From assembly GCA_019671005.1 (NCBI GenBank), contig CM033744.1, forward strand, positions 16,980,128 to 17,044,127: DNA of 64,000 bases, read 5' to 3'. How positions within the stretch are numbered: the stretch's first letter is position 1; every line of letters begins with the position of its first letter. The notes beneath the pieces are model-generated. The model was given only the letters and a program-made list of their open reading frames with translations, did no database searches and was not told the DNA's origin. Shown here piece by piece: positions 47,076 through 58,870 of the stretch. Position numbers and translations under genes: made by a program. The stretch comes from Hibiscus mutabilis. Taxonomy: Eukaryota > Streptophyta > Magnoliopsida > Malvales > Malvaceae.

Positions 47076-48852
47076 CAAAGGGAAATTGGTAATGATACAG
47101 AATAACAATATTGGCATAATAGGTCCTAATACATTCCAGGGATAATAATAATTGAAAAAAAAAGTTAACATCTTGGCCTTGCTAATGAACAAATGACCAA
47201 CCGTAGAAAAGAGTTAGAAACATTTTTATTTGTTAATATTACCCTAAACCCTTCTCACCACATCTAAAGGTGACAAACGTGTCGTTCGGTTCGGTTTCAG
47301 TTCGGATCTGTCTCCTTCTCACCACATCTAAAGGTGGCAAACATGTCTTTTTATTTGTTAATATTACCATTTAGGTTTAGTTCCAATCATTCAAGTTTCA
47401 AAATCAACCATCATTGGTATGAATCATTTAACCTGAACCTAACGAATCCGATCCAATCCTATAATTATATTTTTTTAATTCAAATTCGATGCTGATTTTT
47501 AGTACGATATATTTTTTTATATTTTCAAAATACACGTAAAAGAAAGAGAGAATTTTATGGGCATGAAATTAAACCTTAGACCATGATTGCACATATGATG
47601 AGCATTTTGAAATATTACCTAAAAATTTGACTCGAGTATATGTGTATATATTATCAAATTTGACTAGAATACGTATATTAGAATTTTACTTTTCTCTCAT
47701 ACTTCCCCCCTTTTCTTTGCAATTGACTAGAATGTGTATATTAGGATTTTACTTTTCCCTCCTACTTTTTTTATCAAATGTAGTGATTAATTAGTACTAT
47801 TATAATACAAAAAAATAATAAAACATATATTATTTCGGGTTAAAATCGGGTTGATGTTTGGTTTTGAGCAAATTAATTTAGGGTTACTTTCGGTTCAGGT
47901 GAAAATCGTTACTGGTCAAATCGGTTGTGGGTCAAATCAGTTAAGGGTCAATATCGGTTCTTCTAGAATTTGGATCGGTTTCGGTTCAGCTCGTTTATGG
48001 TCACATTTGAGTCATCTTGTTCGGATCCATATCAAGTCTCGGTCAGGTAAATCGGTTCAGTTTTCAGTTCTCGAGTCAAGTTTGCCAAGTCTAACCACAT
48101 CAACCCTTTCATTTATATTAATTTTAACCCATCTTCTTTGGTTAAAAAGAGGAATAATAAAAAATACTTTGAATAAATAGTTTTACAAAGATAACTTTAT
48201 TATTCAGACATTTAATAATTATTTTATAATTTCAATTTCAAAGCATTTTCATTCATAATGGACAAATATAATATAATCATACATTTATTAATCCAAAATC
48301 ACATAATTACACTATCACAGTCAACATTGAAAGAATGAAAGAAACAATAAGATCCATTAATTAATTGAGTAGTCAAAGATGATCATGTTATTTTATCTTA
48401 TATGGGTTCAAATCTTTACATTAGCGTTGAGAATATAATTATCTCTCTGCTTAATAAAAAAAGAATATAACAAACAAGGGATGTTATTTAGCCAACTTTA
48501 TCTGAACTTGGTCAATAAATCTTTAATTTTCAAAAAATGCGCCACCTCACTTCAGCTCGCGCCATTTTAACTATGCCCTTAATTGAACCCATAAAGCATG
48601 CCTACCAAAATCTAAATTCTAAAAATCACACCCAAATCAATGACAAGTGAACTTGATTGAACCACAACCGCATGCATATATATAAATGGTACAAAACAAC
48701 ATTTTTGTTTATTGAACCATCATATTAAATGTTAATCCATCAATATTATAGCATCACATAATTTAGTACCCACACCATGTGTCTTTGGTGATAGCTAATA
48801 AAAAACAAGTACAAGGTTTATAACAGTATCTCTAGATTGTTGATCGTACAAC
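47076..48852. other. Spacer between Tat element and the W2-domain exon
   Basis: 47280-48080 contains many CGGTTCGG/ATCGGTT words (47286, 47830-48060) flanked by AGGTGGCAAACATG near 47331 and the inverse-like AGTTTGCCAAGTCT near 48078, suggesting a decayed DNA transposon; no target duplication was found. The final ~130 bp before 48853 are probably the 3' UTR of the next gene on the minus strand. Confidence 0.4.
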
Positions 48853-48919
48853 TTATTCCTCTTCTTCTGCTTCCTCCAGCCAATTCACAAATGGCTCCAG
48901 AGCCTTCACAAAGGTTTGC
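48853..48919 (-). CDS. Terminal exon of a W2-domain (eIF5-like/BZW, 5MP) gene
   Basis: On the minus strand an acceptor ATGATGACAG is followed by GCAAACC and 22 codons ending TAA: QTFVKALEPFVNWLEEAEEE plus one more Glu. The Trp-Leu-Glu-Glu and acidic tail are characteristic of the last helix of the W2 domain that ends eIF5 and its mimic proteins, which bind eIF2beta and eIF1 in translation start control. The exon is clean, but the next 220 bp upstream are intron-like and then Athila sequence begins. Upstream exons would have to lie beyond 64000 or are lost. Family assignment from 21 residues is moderately sure. Confidence 0.55.
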
Positions 48920-49139
48920 CTGTCATCATTTATGGTACATTTCAAAAGGTCATATAAGGAAAAAGAGTAACATGGACAAAGAAAGGGAGATTCAATTGGA
49001 GAAAGTATAATAAAACATGAGCTTGAGAATGGGAGCGAGAAAAATGCAGTAACAAAATTGGTTATTTAGCATACTCTTAAGCAATTTGTAGCATTAAAAT
49101 TAAACAAGGGTGGGTTCAATGATATTAAAATTGCCCTAC
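48920..49139 (-). other. Partial intron upstream of the W2-domain exon
   Basis: AT-rich, T-rich toward the acceptor on the minus strand. Similarity to Athila 3' sequence starts at about 49140, marking the breakpoint. Confidence 0.45.
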
Positions 49140-49399
49140 CTTGATTTTGCTTTCTACTGTTCACATAGAATCTTGAAAATCAACTTGTACACAACTACGC
49201 ACACACATTGTCACGAGCATTATAGTTTGGTTCCGGGTAAGTTTTGTGCTATCCGAAAAATTAAAAGGTGATCATACTTTGTACCACGGTTCCGAGGTTT
49301 GAATTCAAGTTTGAAGCATGTCTTTGATGATTAAAGTCTTGCCAGGTAATTGTTAGTTTGCATTGCTTGAGGACAAGCAATAGTTCGAGTTTGGGGGTG
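49140..49399 (+). repeat. 3' untranslated fragment of a plus-strand Athila element with polypurine tract
   Basis: It matches, in opposite orientation, 52043-52290 of the other Athila (GAGCATTATAGTTTG, TGCTTGAGGACAAGCAA). It ends TTTGGGGGTG at 49390-49399 next to the LTR. Nothing further 5' of this element remains, so it is truncated. Confidence 0.8.
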
Positions 49400-50493
49400 T
49401 GATAAGTATTCAAAAGTACTATTTTTATTACCCTTTTTACTCATATTATTGTTAGACTTAAGCTCATATTAGTTGCATAATTAGTCATTCATGCATTAAT
49501 TCATGTTTCTTTCCACCGTTGAGATTGATTACATAACTTGGTGATTTTTGTGGAAAAAGATGCTTTTGGTGTGTGTGCAGAATCACTTGCCTAAACAAGG
49601 CTAGAACCAGTTGCCAGGGCAGTGCATGAAAGAGATGCCGAGCTAGTTGCCAGGGCAATGCTTGAAGGAGATGCCGAGCTAGTTGCCAAGGCAATTTTTC
49701 ACAAAGAATAAGATGATATGGTAGTCGAAATTGATGACTAGATAAGCCCAAGATGACGTGGAGCAAAGTTAAATTCCAAAGGTGTTTGATTTCCATGAAG
49801 AGGTTAAAGAGAAATTAAATCGCAAGAAGATAGGAGAAGTTCTAGAAGGAATTTAAATATAATAAAGAATTATATTCTTTAAAGATAATTTAATTCCAAC
49901 TTAACTTTCTCCTCAGGAAGGATTTTGACCTAGCCATCTCCTATTTAAAGGACCAAGTCGTCAAAGAGAGGGGAGCAAGAAGAGAGGATTTTCGACAACT
50001 CCAAAGGGCAAGAAGTAAGAGATTTCGACAAGAGAGCAAGGGGGAGAGAGTTCAATTTCTTCTTCTTCTTCTTTGCTTCCATTAGATTCATGGTTTGGGG
50101 ATTATTCTTTGTATATCTTTTGAACCCAACCATGAACTAACTTGATTGGTTGGGGTTATTGTGTTTTTGTGGTTGAGAAACAATTGGATTTTGTTTAGGT
50201 AATAAGAGTTTGCACTTTCAATTCAAGTTTTACTCATTTTTGGTTCTTATTCTTGTTTGCGAGTGAATTGGGAGAGGATCTCGTAACTTCATCTATTTAT
50301 CTAATATCGGGAGAGTTAGATTCAAGAAACGAATGAGTATGGTCTTTATTCAATCTATTGATGGTGAAGATTAATCCGGCTTAGAAATAAGCTAAGGATT
50401 TCAACGGCTAAGAGGAGCGTAAGATTGGTTGTTGTCCACCCTTGATTCACGCAGGGATGTATTATCAAGGCATGCACAAGTAGCTAGAGTTTC
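49400..50493 (+). repeat. Plus-strand Athila 3' LTR, first part
   Basis: It begins TGATAAGTATTCAAAAGTAC, matching the LTR start of the minus-strand Athila on the other strand. It breaks at 50493 after CTAGAGTTTC, where the minus-strand element is inserted. Several GATGCCGAGCTAGTTGCC words lie at 49600-49690. Confidence 0.88.
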
Positions 50494-52042
50494 TGTTGCG
50501 CGTAATAAGTGCTACGCAATTGTGCAAGTATACACGTCGCAAGTTATAGTATAAAAGATATCATCTCCACAGGGATTGGTGCTACTTCAAGGATCTAGTC
50601 TCTTGCACTGTAAAAAGTAAGAACACAAGTAAAAGATTATAGAAGTTTTAACTAATCTAGAAAGCAAATAAGTAAAAGAAAAGATGAATTCAATTGAGAG
50701 AGAATAGGCCAGGTTATCGTGAGTTGAGGTGTGATAGCCGATTGGATTGTCTTGGTAAAGAATGCACAGGCAACTCAGTTGCCGTGGCAACTTGCACGAC
50801 GGGGTTGCCTTGGCAACTAATTGATGGTTGCCTGGGCGACTAGTTGGGCAACTACTTGGGCGACTGGGCAGCAACTTCAAGGTTCGGCGGAGCGTTCTTC
50901 AATGGTTTCTTCTTATCCCTAAGTCGAAACTCTAGTTACTTGTGCATGCCTTGATAATACATCCCTGCGTGAATCAAGGGTGAACAACAACCAATATTGC
51001 GCTCCTCTTAGTCGTTGAAATCCTTAACTTATTCCTAAGCTGGATTAATCTTCACCATCATTGGATTGAATAAAGATCATATTCATTCGTTTCTTGAATC
51101 TAACTCTCCCGATATTAGATAAATGGATGAAATCACGAGATCCTCTCCCAATTCACTCGCAAACAATAATAAGAACCAAGAATGAATAAACCTTGAAATA
51201 GAAAAGTGCAAACTCTTATTACCTAAACAAAAACCAATAGTTTCTCACAACCACAAAACACAATAACCATAGCCAAGTAAATTTAGTTCATGGCTAGGTT
51301 CCAAAGAAACACAAGATAAACAATCCCTAGCATGAACCCAATCGAACAAGGAAGAAAAGATGAAGCTTGTCGAAAATCCCTTGCCCTAGATGCTTGCCGA
51401 AAATTCCCTTGCTTCCTCTCTCTTGGAGTTGTTCTAAATTAACTCTTGCTCTCTCCCTATGGAATTGTCGAAATCTCCTTGATATTTATAGGCTAGGCCA
51501 AAGTCCTTCTTTGAGGAGGAGTTTGAGTTGGAATTAAATTATCTTTAAAGAATATAATTCTTTATTATAATTTTATTCCTATTAGAACTTCTCCTATCCT
51601 CTTGGAATTTAATTCTTCTTTAATCTCTGCATGGCAATCAAATTCCTTTGGGCTTGGGCCTTGCTCCATGTCATCTTGGGCTTGTAAAATCATGAATTTC
51701 GACATCCCTATTGTATTTTGTCTTTGTCGACAAATGCCATGGCAACTGGCTCGGCGTCTCCTTCATGCATTGTCCTGGCAACTAGCTCGGCATATCCTTC
51801 ATGTATTGCCCTGGCAACTAGCTCGACATTGCTTTGGCAAGTGATCCTGAACATACACACACAAAAACACACCAAAGCAGTATCTTTTCCACAAAAACTA
51901 CCAAGTTATGTAATCAAGCTCAACGATGGAAGGAAACATGGATTAATGCATGAATGGCTAACTATGCAACTAATATGAGCCTAAGTCTAACAATAATATG
52001 AGTAAAAAGGGTAAGAAAAATAGTACTTTTGAACACTTATCA
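50494..52042 (-). repeat. Athila 3' LTR (minus-strand element)
   Basis: On the minus strand it runs TGATAAGTGTTC...CGCGCAACA. The polypurine tract, reverse of CACCCCCAAA, occupies 52043-52052. Dyad motifs stand at 50779, 50805, 51735 and 51807. Confidence 0.95.
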
Positions 52043-52052
52043 CACCCCCAAA

Positions 52053-52922
52053 CTCGAACTATTGCTTGTCCTCAAGCAATGCAAACTCATAATTACCTGC
52101 CAAGACTTCAAATTTTCACAAACTTAGCTTTGAACTTGATTTCAATTCTCTGAACCGGGCACAAAGTATGATTGGCTTTTTATTTTTCGAAAAACTGAGG
52201 AGTTACTCGGAATCAAACTATAATGCTTGTGAGTGTGTGCGGAGTTGTGTGCAAGTTGATTTTTCGGATTCTATGCAAACAATAGGTTTTCAAATTATTT
52301 CATTGGGTTCTTTTTAACATGTTTTAACTAGAGCCAATTTCGGGCACCTCTAGTTTTTTATTTTTAGTTTTCTTAAGTTAATTTAATCGACTAGAGCCGG
52401 TTTCGGGCCCTCTAGTTAAATTTTTTTTAACGCCTCCTAGAGCCAGTTTCGGGCACCTATAGTGATCACTTTTTTTTAGCATATGCTAGAGCCAATTTCG
52501 GGCACCTCTAGCATTCATCCAATTTTTATTCTAATCCCCCAATTAGTTAATTATCCACCTAAGTTTACTAGAACTCCTTAAATCAATCAAACCACAACAG
52601 TGTTTCATCAAATTTAGCATCATAGTAAAATTCTAAGTTTTTCCATGGTTATCCTAGAATAAAATTTCTATCAATTAAGTGCATTGGTAAAGTCATCATT
52701 GAATATTCATCAAATCTAAGCAATTCTTGTTCCAATTAAAGGCATGGCAAGCAATTTATGTATCCTAAATGTAATGCTTAAGATTAATGTAACTAAACAT
52801 GGTAATTACTAATAACAACCCCCCAAACTCGAGTGAGGCATTGTCCTCAATGCATGCATAAAAATAATGAAAAATAAAAATGCATACGAGGACTTACTCC
52901 GAGAGTTCGTCATCGTAGATAA
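52053..52922 (-). other. Athila 3' untranslated region
   Basis: The word CTAGAGCCAATTTCGGGCAC, or a close variant, occurs four times (about 52328, 52390, 52437 and 52487), an irregular short repeat. No coding sequence. Confidence 0.6.
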
Positions 52923-54346
52923 TTAGTTTCCTTCTAGTTGGCGTCTTGATTTTCTTGCTTGAACGCGATGGTTGTTTTTTCTTGTTGCGGTGGTGGAATC
53001 GATCCTAAATGCGGGGTTGTCCTCATCATCCTCTTCATCAATGTCAATGGCTTTTCGTTTGGAGGATTCAATTGGTGTGGTCTTTATTGGTTCAATGGAG
53101 GACTCGTTCGAATCTGAAAAATCAGAAAATGATTCTGTAGGAGTTGATTCGGGCATAGGTGCTTTACCTTTGGCTTTTGCAGTGGTTGTCGGGGCATCGT
53201 CAGGGTTGGTTGCCGTGGCGTCAGCTTCCTTGGTTGCCGTGGCATCAAGGGTTACCGAGGCAAGAATCTCGGCGGGAAAGATTGGGAACGGCACACGATT
53301 GTCCAGGTACTTTTCTAGGATGACTTGGGTGATGGCATTGTTGTGCTCCTTCATGTACCGCATGAACATTAGTTGCCGATCTTCAATTTGCCTTAGGCGG
53401 CTTTCCAATGGGTGCAAAAGTGCTTCAAAGTGTCCCGGGATTAATGGCCGAGTTGCCCTGGCGTTAGGTGCTTGGGCATTAGGGATTTCGCGGGCAGGAG
53501 TTGTCGTGACAATTGGAGGCCTTGAAGAATCTCCGGTGCCTCTCCCATTAGCTTCGGATTAGTGCTTGATTCCAACCAGACTTGGGTAGGGCCTTTTCAT
53601 CGGTGGACTCACTCGGGACATGCATCTCCTTGCAAAGATTAGAAATTAAGCAAGGGAAGAAAAGATAACCCTTATCTTTTAATTTTGCATACAAAAATCT
53701 CATCACAAATAATTTTTCCAATGTTAATGATGCGATTATGCAAAATAGAATGTATGAGCAAAAGACGTGGTATATCAACGGTAGTATTGTGTGTGGAGGG
53801 CATTAAAGAAGTTTTAACAAACTTATTCCATAGTTTTGCCTCAGGTTTAAGCGAAGGCGATTTACGATGCCCTTGTATTTACCCGTCGTTCCAATGAGTT
53901 CCCGGTTGAGTGAGTTCTTGAAGCACCTTGTCGAGTTGCTTGGGATTGATTTGGTCAACGAAGGCTTGATGCTCGTCCTTCTCAATGTAAAGTCCGTAAA
54001 AGGTGTTGATGCTTTCGGGACTTATAAGTATGGCCTTGTCACGAACAAAAACATAAGGATTATCCGTGTTAGGTGAGTGAGCATAGAATTCTCTTACCCA
54101 TGAGATGTTACCCGGTTCCAGTTGATGGCAAAAGATTTGCCACTTTTGATGTGCAATCCTTTTGAAGATGAATGGTTCAAGGCCGAAATCTTGAGAGCTG
54201 GAGTATTCAAAGCCTTGTTCTTCATGAGTCTTCCGGCATTCAAACTTGGATTGAAATCTTTCTTGAACCGCCGGTGTAGCAAACTTCTCGTATCTTGGTT
54301 CTTTGGAGGAACTTGGATGAACTAAAAGTTTAATCTTGGATGCCAT
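52923..54346 (-). pseudogene. Athila ORF3 (env-position ORF, plant transposon protein domain)
   Basis: This lies downstream of integrase, where Athila elements carry an extra gene once compared with env; its role is unknown. The first frame (54346-53879, MASKIKLLVHPSSSK) has RIAHQKWQIFC, WVREFYAH and SINTFYGL, typical of the putative plant transposon protein domain. After a stop the frame continues (LWNKFVKTSLMP, VDIPRLLLIHSIL) to about 53640. The last piece (53417-52923) has a helical region (LESRLRQIEDRQLMFMRYM), a motif-rich Ala/Thr stretch (LDATATKEADATAT), and an acidic then basic tail (IDEEDDEDN, ARKSRRQ). No signal peptide or membrane segment typical of an envelope protein is evident. 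Confidence 0.7.
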
Positions 54347-55107
54347 GTATGATCTTGGTTGTGAGTGAAAACAAAGAAAAGAAAAGAAAAGAACTAAAAA
54401 GTTGCAAGATAGAAAGTAGGAATAGGTTAAGGGTGATGGGTTTTATAGAAAAGATAGGTGGTTGGATTGGGGAAATCGAAAAAAGGGTTTAGGGTTTGGT
54501 AGGAATTTTCGACAAAGGGGTTTTGGTTAGGATGAATTGGAGGCTTTATATAAGCCTTAGATTCAGCCCATTAGTTTCCTTGTTGAAGATGTTTTCCTAC
54601 TTGGTTTAGAATTCCTTCTTTATCTTGAACTTCCTTTCCTACAATTCAAAAACAAATCAAAGAAGGATTAAAATTAAAGATAAACTAATAAAGAAAATAA
54701 ATAAAGATGTGTAATAGGATTCTTAGACTTGAAAAAAAAATCTATCCTAAAACTACTAATAATCGGTAAAATAATAAAATAATAATAAAAAAAATCAGAA
54801 AAAAATGAAAAATAAATAATTAAATAATCGAAAAAAACAAAAATAAAAATAAATAAAAATAAAAAAAATATATCAAAAGGGAGAGCATGCTCATGCATCT
54901 CCTAAATTGACCACTTCCTTGTTACGTTCCACATGGGCACCATTGTAGTGCTTCAATCTTTGTCCATTAACTTTGAATTCATGGTTGTCAGAGATGGACT
55001 TGAAATGGTTTGACGACTTCAAATGGTCCCGACCATCTTGATTTCAGCTTTCCCGGGAAAAGTTTTAGCCGAGAATTGAATAGGAGAACTAGTTGCCCTG
55101 GCGTGAA
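54347..55107 (-). other. Athila spacer between integrase and ORF3
   Basis: Non-coding and strongly A-rich on the plus strand at 54660-54880. The integrase C-terminal tail may extend to about 54905 in decayed form (the words AAAGTTAATGGACAAAGATTG on the minus strand near 54960 fit KVNGQRL). Confidence 0.5.
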
Positions 55108-56120
55108 TTACTGTGGCAATAGTTTCTTGGCATGCCATCGCTTTGTTTTCTCCTTGTAGATTCGTGCATTGTTATAGGCGAGTGCACGAAATTCTTCTAT
55201 CTCATTGAGATCCATCAAGCGCTTTTGTCCGGCACTTCCCCAATCCATATTCACGGTCTTGATTGCCCAGTACGCCTTGTGCTCGATTTCCACCGGTAGA
55301 TGACATGTTTTACCATAGACAAGCCGGAAGGGGGACATACCTAATGGTGTTTTGAATGCAGTGCGATATGCCCAAAGTGCGTCATCTAGTCTTAATGACC
55401 AATCCTTCCTTGAGGGATTTACAACTTTCTCGAGTATTCCCTTCAACTCCCGGTTGGAAATTTCGCTTGCCCGTTGGTTTGTGGGTGATATGCCGTGGCG
55501 ATCTTGTGTGATATGCCAAGCGTTGCAACATCTTGGCAATTAGTCTGTTGTCAAAATGCTTGCCCCCGTCGCTGATAATTGCTCTCGGCATCCCAAACTG
55601 TGTAAATATGTTTTTCTCGCAAGAATCGTTGCACGGTCTTGGAGTCGTCGTTGGGAACCGCAGCTGCCTCTACCCATTTAGACACATAGTCGACGGCAGT
55701 AAGATGTAGAGGTTGCGAATGAAGATGGGAAAGGTCCCATAAAATCGATCCCCATACATCGAAGCAGTTCCACCTCGATGATGTTTCGAGTGGCATCTCA
55801 TGTCGTCTAGAGATATTGCCCGTCCTCCGCAACGATCACATTGCTTGTAAAAGTCTTGGGCATCTTTGTACAATGTTGGCCAATACAAACTGGATTGCAA
55901 GACTTTGGCGTGACGAGTTCCTCCAAAATGTCCTCCATAGGGTGAAGAATGGCATTGCCGAGTACATTCTGTTGCTCTTCTTGAGGACACATCGGCGTAT
56001 AACCTGATCTCGCACATTGTTTAAACAAAAGAGGCTCGTCCCAAAAGTAATGCTTAGCATCATGGCGGAACCGCTTCTTCCCTTGGTGAGTAATGCCATA
56101 CGGAAAAATACCACAAACAA
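55108..56120 (-). pseudogene. Athila integrase, multiply frameshifted
   Basis: The zinc-binding region is near 56017-55800 (CHSSPYGGHFGGT, FYKQCDRC), the core follows (DVWGSILWDL, VDYVSKWVEA, IISDGGKHFDN), and the C-terminal half is 55539-55108 (EISNRELKGILEKVVNPSRK, WAYRTAFKTPLGMSPFRL). At least four frame changes separate these. The usual HPQTNGQ core is corrupted to ISPTNQRA. An active enzyme would insert the cDNA; this one could not. Confidence 0.85.
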
Positions 56121-57456
56121 GGAAGTTAACTAAATCTGCGTACCAGGGTATTGCCGAGGCATGTGCTGCCGTAGTGTCTGCTCCCAAAATTGCCGAGGCG
56201 TGCGCGTCAAAGACTGCTGCGGCGTCGAGAGTTGCCGAGGTGTGTGCATCCATGGTTGCCAAGACGTTATAGGTTGCCGAGGCGTCGAGGGTAGCTGAGG
56301 TAACTAAAATTTGTTCATCCGGGAATGCATCACATATCTCAAGATTCGCGTCCTTCTCCTTATTGCGTTCCAAACGTGATAAGTGATCGGCCACTTGATT
56401 TTCTGTTCCTTTCCTGTCCTTAATTTCAATATCAAATTCTTGTAAAAGTAATATCCAACGAATCAAACGAGGTTTAGCATCCTTTTTAGAAAATAAGTAT
56501 TTGATTGCCGAATGGTCCGTATGAACAATTACCTTTGTACCAATTAAATAGGATCGGAACTTGTCAAATGCGAAAACTATAGCTAGTAACTCTTTCTCCG
56601 TTGTTGTGTAATTCACTTGAGCACCATTAAGAGTTTTACTAGCGTAGTATATCACATGGAAGGTCTTACCTGTGCGTTGGCCTAGGACTGCTCCTACCGC
56701 GAAATCACTTGCATCACACATGAGCTCAAAAGGTAGTGTCCAATCTGGTGGAACGACAATGGGTGCCGAGGCAAGCTTTTTCTTTAGGGTTTCGAATGCT
56801 TGAGTGCAAGAATCATCAAAATCGAAGACTTTATCCTGTTCAAGCAGATTACACAAAGGTTTAGTGATTTTAGAAAAATTATGAATGAACCTCCTGTAAA
56901 AACCTGCATGTCCGAGAAAACTTCGAATTCCTTTAACCGAATTTGGTGGGGGTAATCTCTCGATCACATCCACCTTGGCTTTGTCTACTTCAATTCCCTT
57001 GGATGAAATCTTGTGGCCGAGCACTATTCCTTCATCTACCATAAAGTGGCATTTCTCCCAATTGAGAACTAAATCCGTTTCTTCGCATCTTGCCAACACC
57101 CTCTCTAAATTGCCGATGTAGCCGTCGAAGTCATTACCAAAAACCGAAAAATCATCCATGAAGATCTCAAGGAAGTCTTCGGCCATGTCTGAAAAGAGCG
57201 CCATCATGCATCTTTGGAAGGTTGCCGGGGCGTTACACAATCCGAACGGCATCCTTCGGAAGGCATAAGTACCGTATGGGCATGTGAAGGTTGTCTTTTC
57301 TTGATCTTCTGGTGCTATGGCAATCTGATTGTAACCTGAATAACCATCAAGAAAATAATAAAAGGGTTTACCTGCAAGACGGTCAAGCATTTGATCAATA
57401 AAGGGTAATGGGAAGTGATCTTTCCTAGTGGCTTTGTTTAGCTTTCGATAGTCCAT
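55807..57456 (-). CDS. Athila reverse transcriptase and RNase H segment of pol
   Basis: An unbroken 549-codon frame starts in the RT fingers (MDYRKLNKATRKDHFPLPF), has the palm words DGYSGYNQI and the catalytic FMDDFSVFG, the thumb GIRSFLGHAGFYRRFI, then RNase H (CDASDFAVGAVLGQ, TEKELLAIVFAF, HTDHSAIKYL, ENQVADHLSRLE). From about residue 385 follows a linker rich in Ser-Ala-Thr-Leu-Asp-Ala, then the frame drifts out of integrase. The first part of RT is in other frames upstream (57718-57512: KILLEDDHKPSIEARRRLN, VQCVPKKGG). The reaction is RNA- and DNA-templated DNA synthesis with RNA removal. RT lineage words (RMPFGLCNAPATFQRCM) fit Athila. Confidence 0.92.
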   Translation of the reverse strand: MDYRKLNKATRKDHFPLPFIDQMLDRLAGKPFYYFLDGYSGYNQIAIAPEDQEKTTFTCPYGTYAFRRMPFGLCNAPATFQRCMMALFSDMAEDFLEIFMDDFSVFGNDFDGYIGNLERVLARCEETDLVLNWEKCHFMVDEGIVLGHKISSKGIEVDKAKVDVIERLPPPNSVKGIRSFLGHAGFYRRFIHNFSKITKPLCNLLEQDKVFDFDDSCTQAFETLKKKLASAPIVVPPDWTLPFELMCDASDFAVGAVLGQRTGKTFHVIYYASKTLNGAQVNYTTTEKELLAIVFAFDKFRSYLIGTKVIVHTDHSAIKYLFSKKDAKPRLIRWILLLQEFDIEIKDRKGTENQVADHLSRLERNKEKDANLEICDAFPDEQILVTSATLDASATYNVLATMDAHTSATLDAAAVFDAHASAILGADTTAAHASAIPWYADLVNFLVCGIFPYGITHQGKKRFRHDAKHYFWDEPLLFKQCARSGYTPMCPQEEQQNVLGNAILHPMEDILEELVTPKSCNPVCIGQHCTKMPKTFTSNVIVAEDGQYL

Positions 57457-57511
57457 ACAAACCCTCCAACCGGTCGCGATCTGGTTGGGATAAGTTCATT
57501 ATTTTCATTGC

Positions 57512-58835
57512 TTACCATTTTGTTATACCTCCCTTTTTCGGTACACATTGTACCGGACTTACCCACGTACTATCGGAGATAGGGTATATAATGCCGACGT
57601 CAAGCCACTTGATGATTTCTTTCATTACAACCCCTTTCATGGCATGATTCAGTCTCCTCCGGGCCTCAATTGAAGGTTTGTGATCATCTTCCAACAAGAT
57701 CTTGTGCATGCACACCACGGGCTAATTCCCTTCAAGTCGGCAATTGTCCACCCTATTGCCTTTTTATGTAGCTTCAACATGTTGATCAGCTTCTTTTTCT
57801 GCTTTCAGCTGTAACTTAGAGGAAATAATTACGGGTAGTGTATTATCGATCCCTAAGTATACATATTTCAGCTGCTCGGCAATTGTTTCAACTCAAGAAT
57901 TGGTGGATTTTCGATAGAGGGTTTTTCGATCTTACCTTCCTTACGAGTAGTCGGTGGTTCACAGTATGTACCGGTCGATTGACTAGCCAATTTGCCTCTT
58001 CTGGTTGTTCCTCATCGACCGGTTCTTCATACTCCTCATGTTCCTCTTGATCGGCAATGTAGTTGCCGAGGCAACTAAATTCCTCATCGGTTAAACTCTG
58101 CCGTGGCATGAAGTAGTTGGCATTCTTCGGATCATCGGCATGCCTTAGTGTTTGGAACACATTTAGTTTTACCTGCTGGTCATTCACCCTCATTGTGAGT
58201 TCTCCCTTTTCAACATCAATCAAAGTTCTCCCTGTCGCTAGGAATGGTCTCCCGAGAATGATAGGTGCATGCTCATCTGCTTCACAATCCAAAACAATAA
58301 AGTCAGCGGGAAAAATGAATTTATCAACTTTTACCAGTATGTCCTCGATTTTTCCCTCTGGATGCACATAGGATCTGTCAGCTAGCTGCAGCATAACTGT
58401 TGTAGGTCTTGCCTTCCCGATTCCTAGTTTCTAGAAAACCGATTTAGGCATCAAGTTTATGCTAGCCCCTAGGTCGCATAGTGCTTTCCCGACATAGTGA
58501 TTTCCAATAGAACAGGGTATTGTGAAACTTCCGGGATCCTTCAACTTGGGCAGCATACGATTGTGCAACATTGCCATGCATCCCTCTGTCGCGGCAACTG
58601 TTTCAAACTCTCCTAGCCTTGTTCTTTTGGACACAATGTCTTTAAGGAACTTGACATAGTTTGGCATTTGTTCAATTGCTTCCACCAATGGCAAGTTGAT
58701 GTGGACTTGCTTTAGGATATCAAGAAACTTTTTGAATTGGTATTCTTGCTTTTGTCGCTTCAACCTTTGTGGGAATGGTGGTGGAAGTCGGATATCTTCG
58801 ATCCTTTCATTGGTTTGAAATCTGATTGACGGCAT
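57512..58835 (-). pseudogene. Athila protease and RT start
   Basis: The frame from 58835 (MPSIRFQTNERIEDI) contains the aspartic protease active site LCDLGASINLMP at about residue 120 and, after a stop at 58431, the flap and end words IILGRPFLATGRTLIDVEKG. Dimeric retroviral-type proteases need one Asp per chain, which is kept. RT begins at 57718-57512 after a frameshift near 57800. The upstream part (FPQRLKRQKQEYQFKKFL) belongs to the gag-protease linker. Confidence 0.85.
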
Positions 58836-58870
58836 TGCCGAGACATCTGGAGTTGCCGAGGCATTATCAA

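Noticed and set aside
52972..53562. 196-codon plus-strand frame
   Set aside because: It is antisense to the Athila ORF3 tail, whose minus-strand residues and position in the element make sense; the plus-strand product is Ser/Val/Ala low complexity.
54674..54898. Hydrophobic 74-codon frame as a possible envelope membrane segment of Athila
   Set aside because: It is the complement of an A-rich low-complexity spacer (AAATAAAAAT units), so hydrophobicity is a composition effect.
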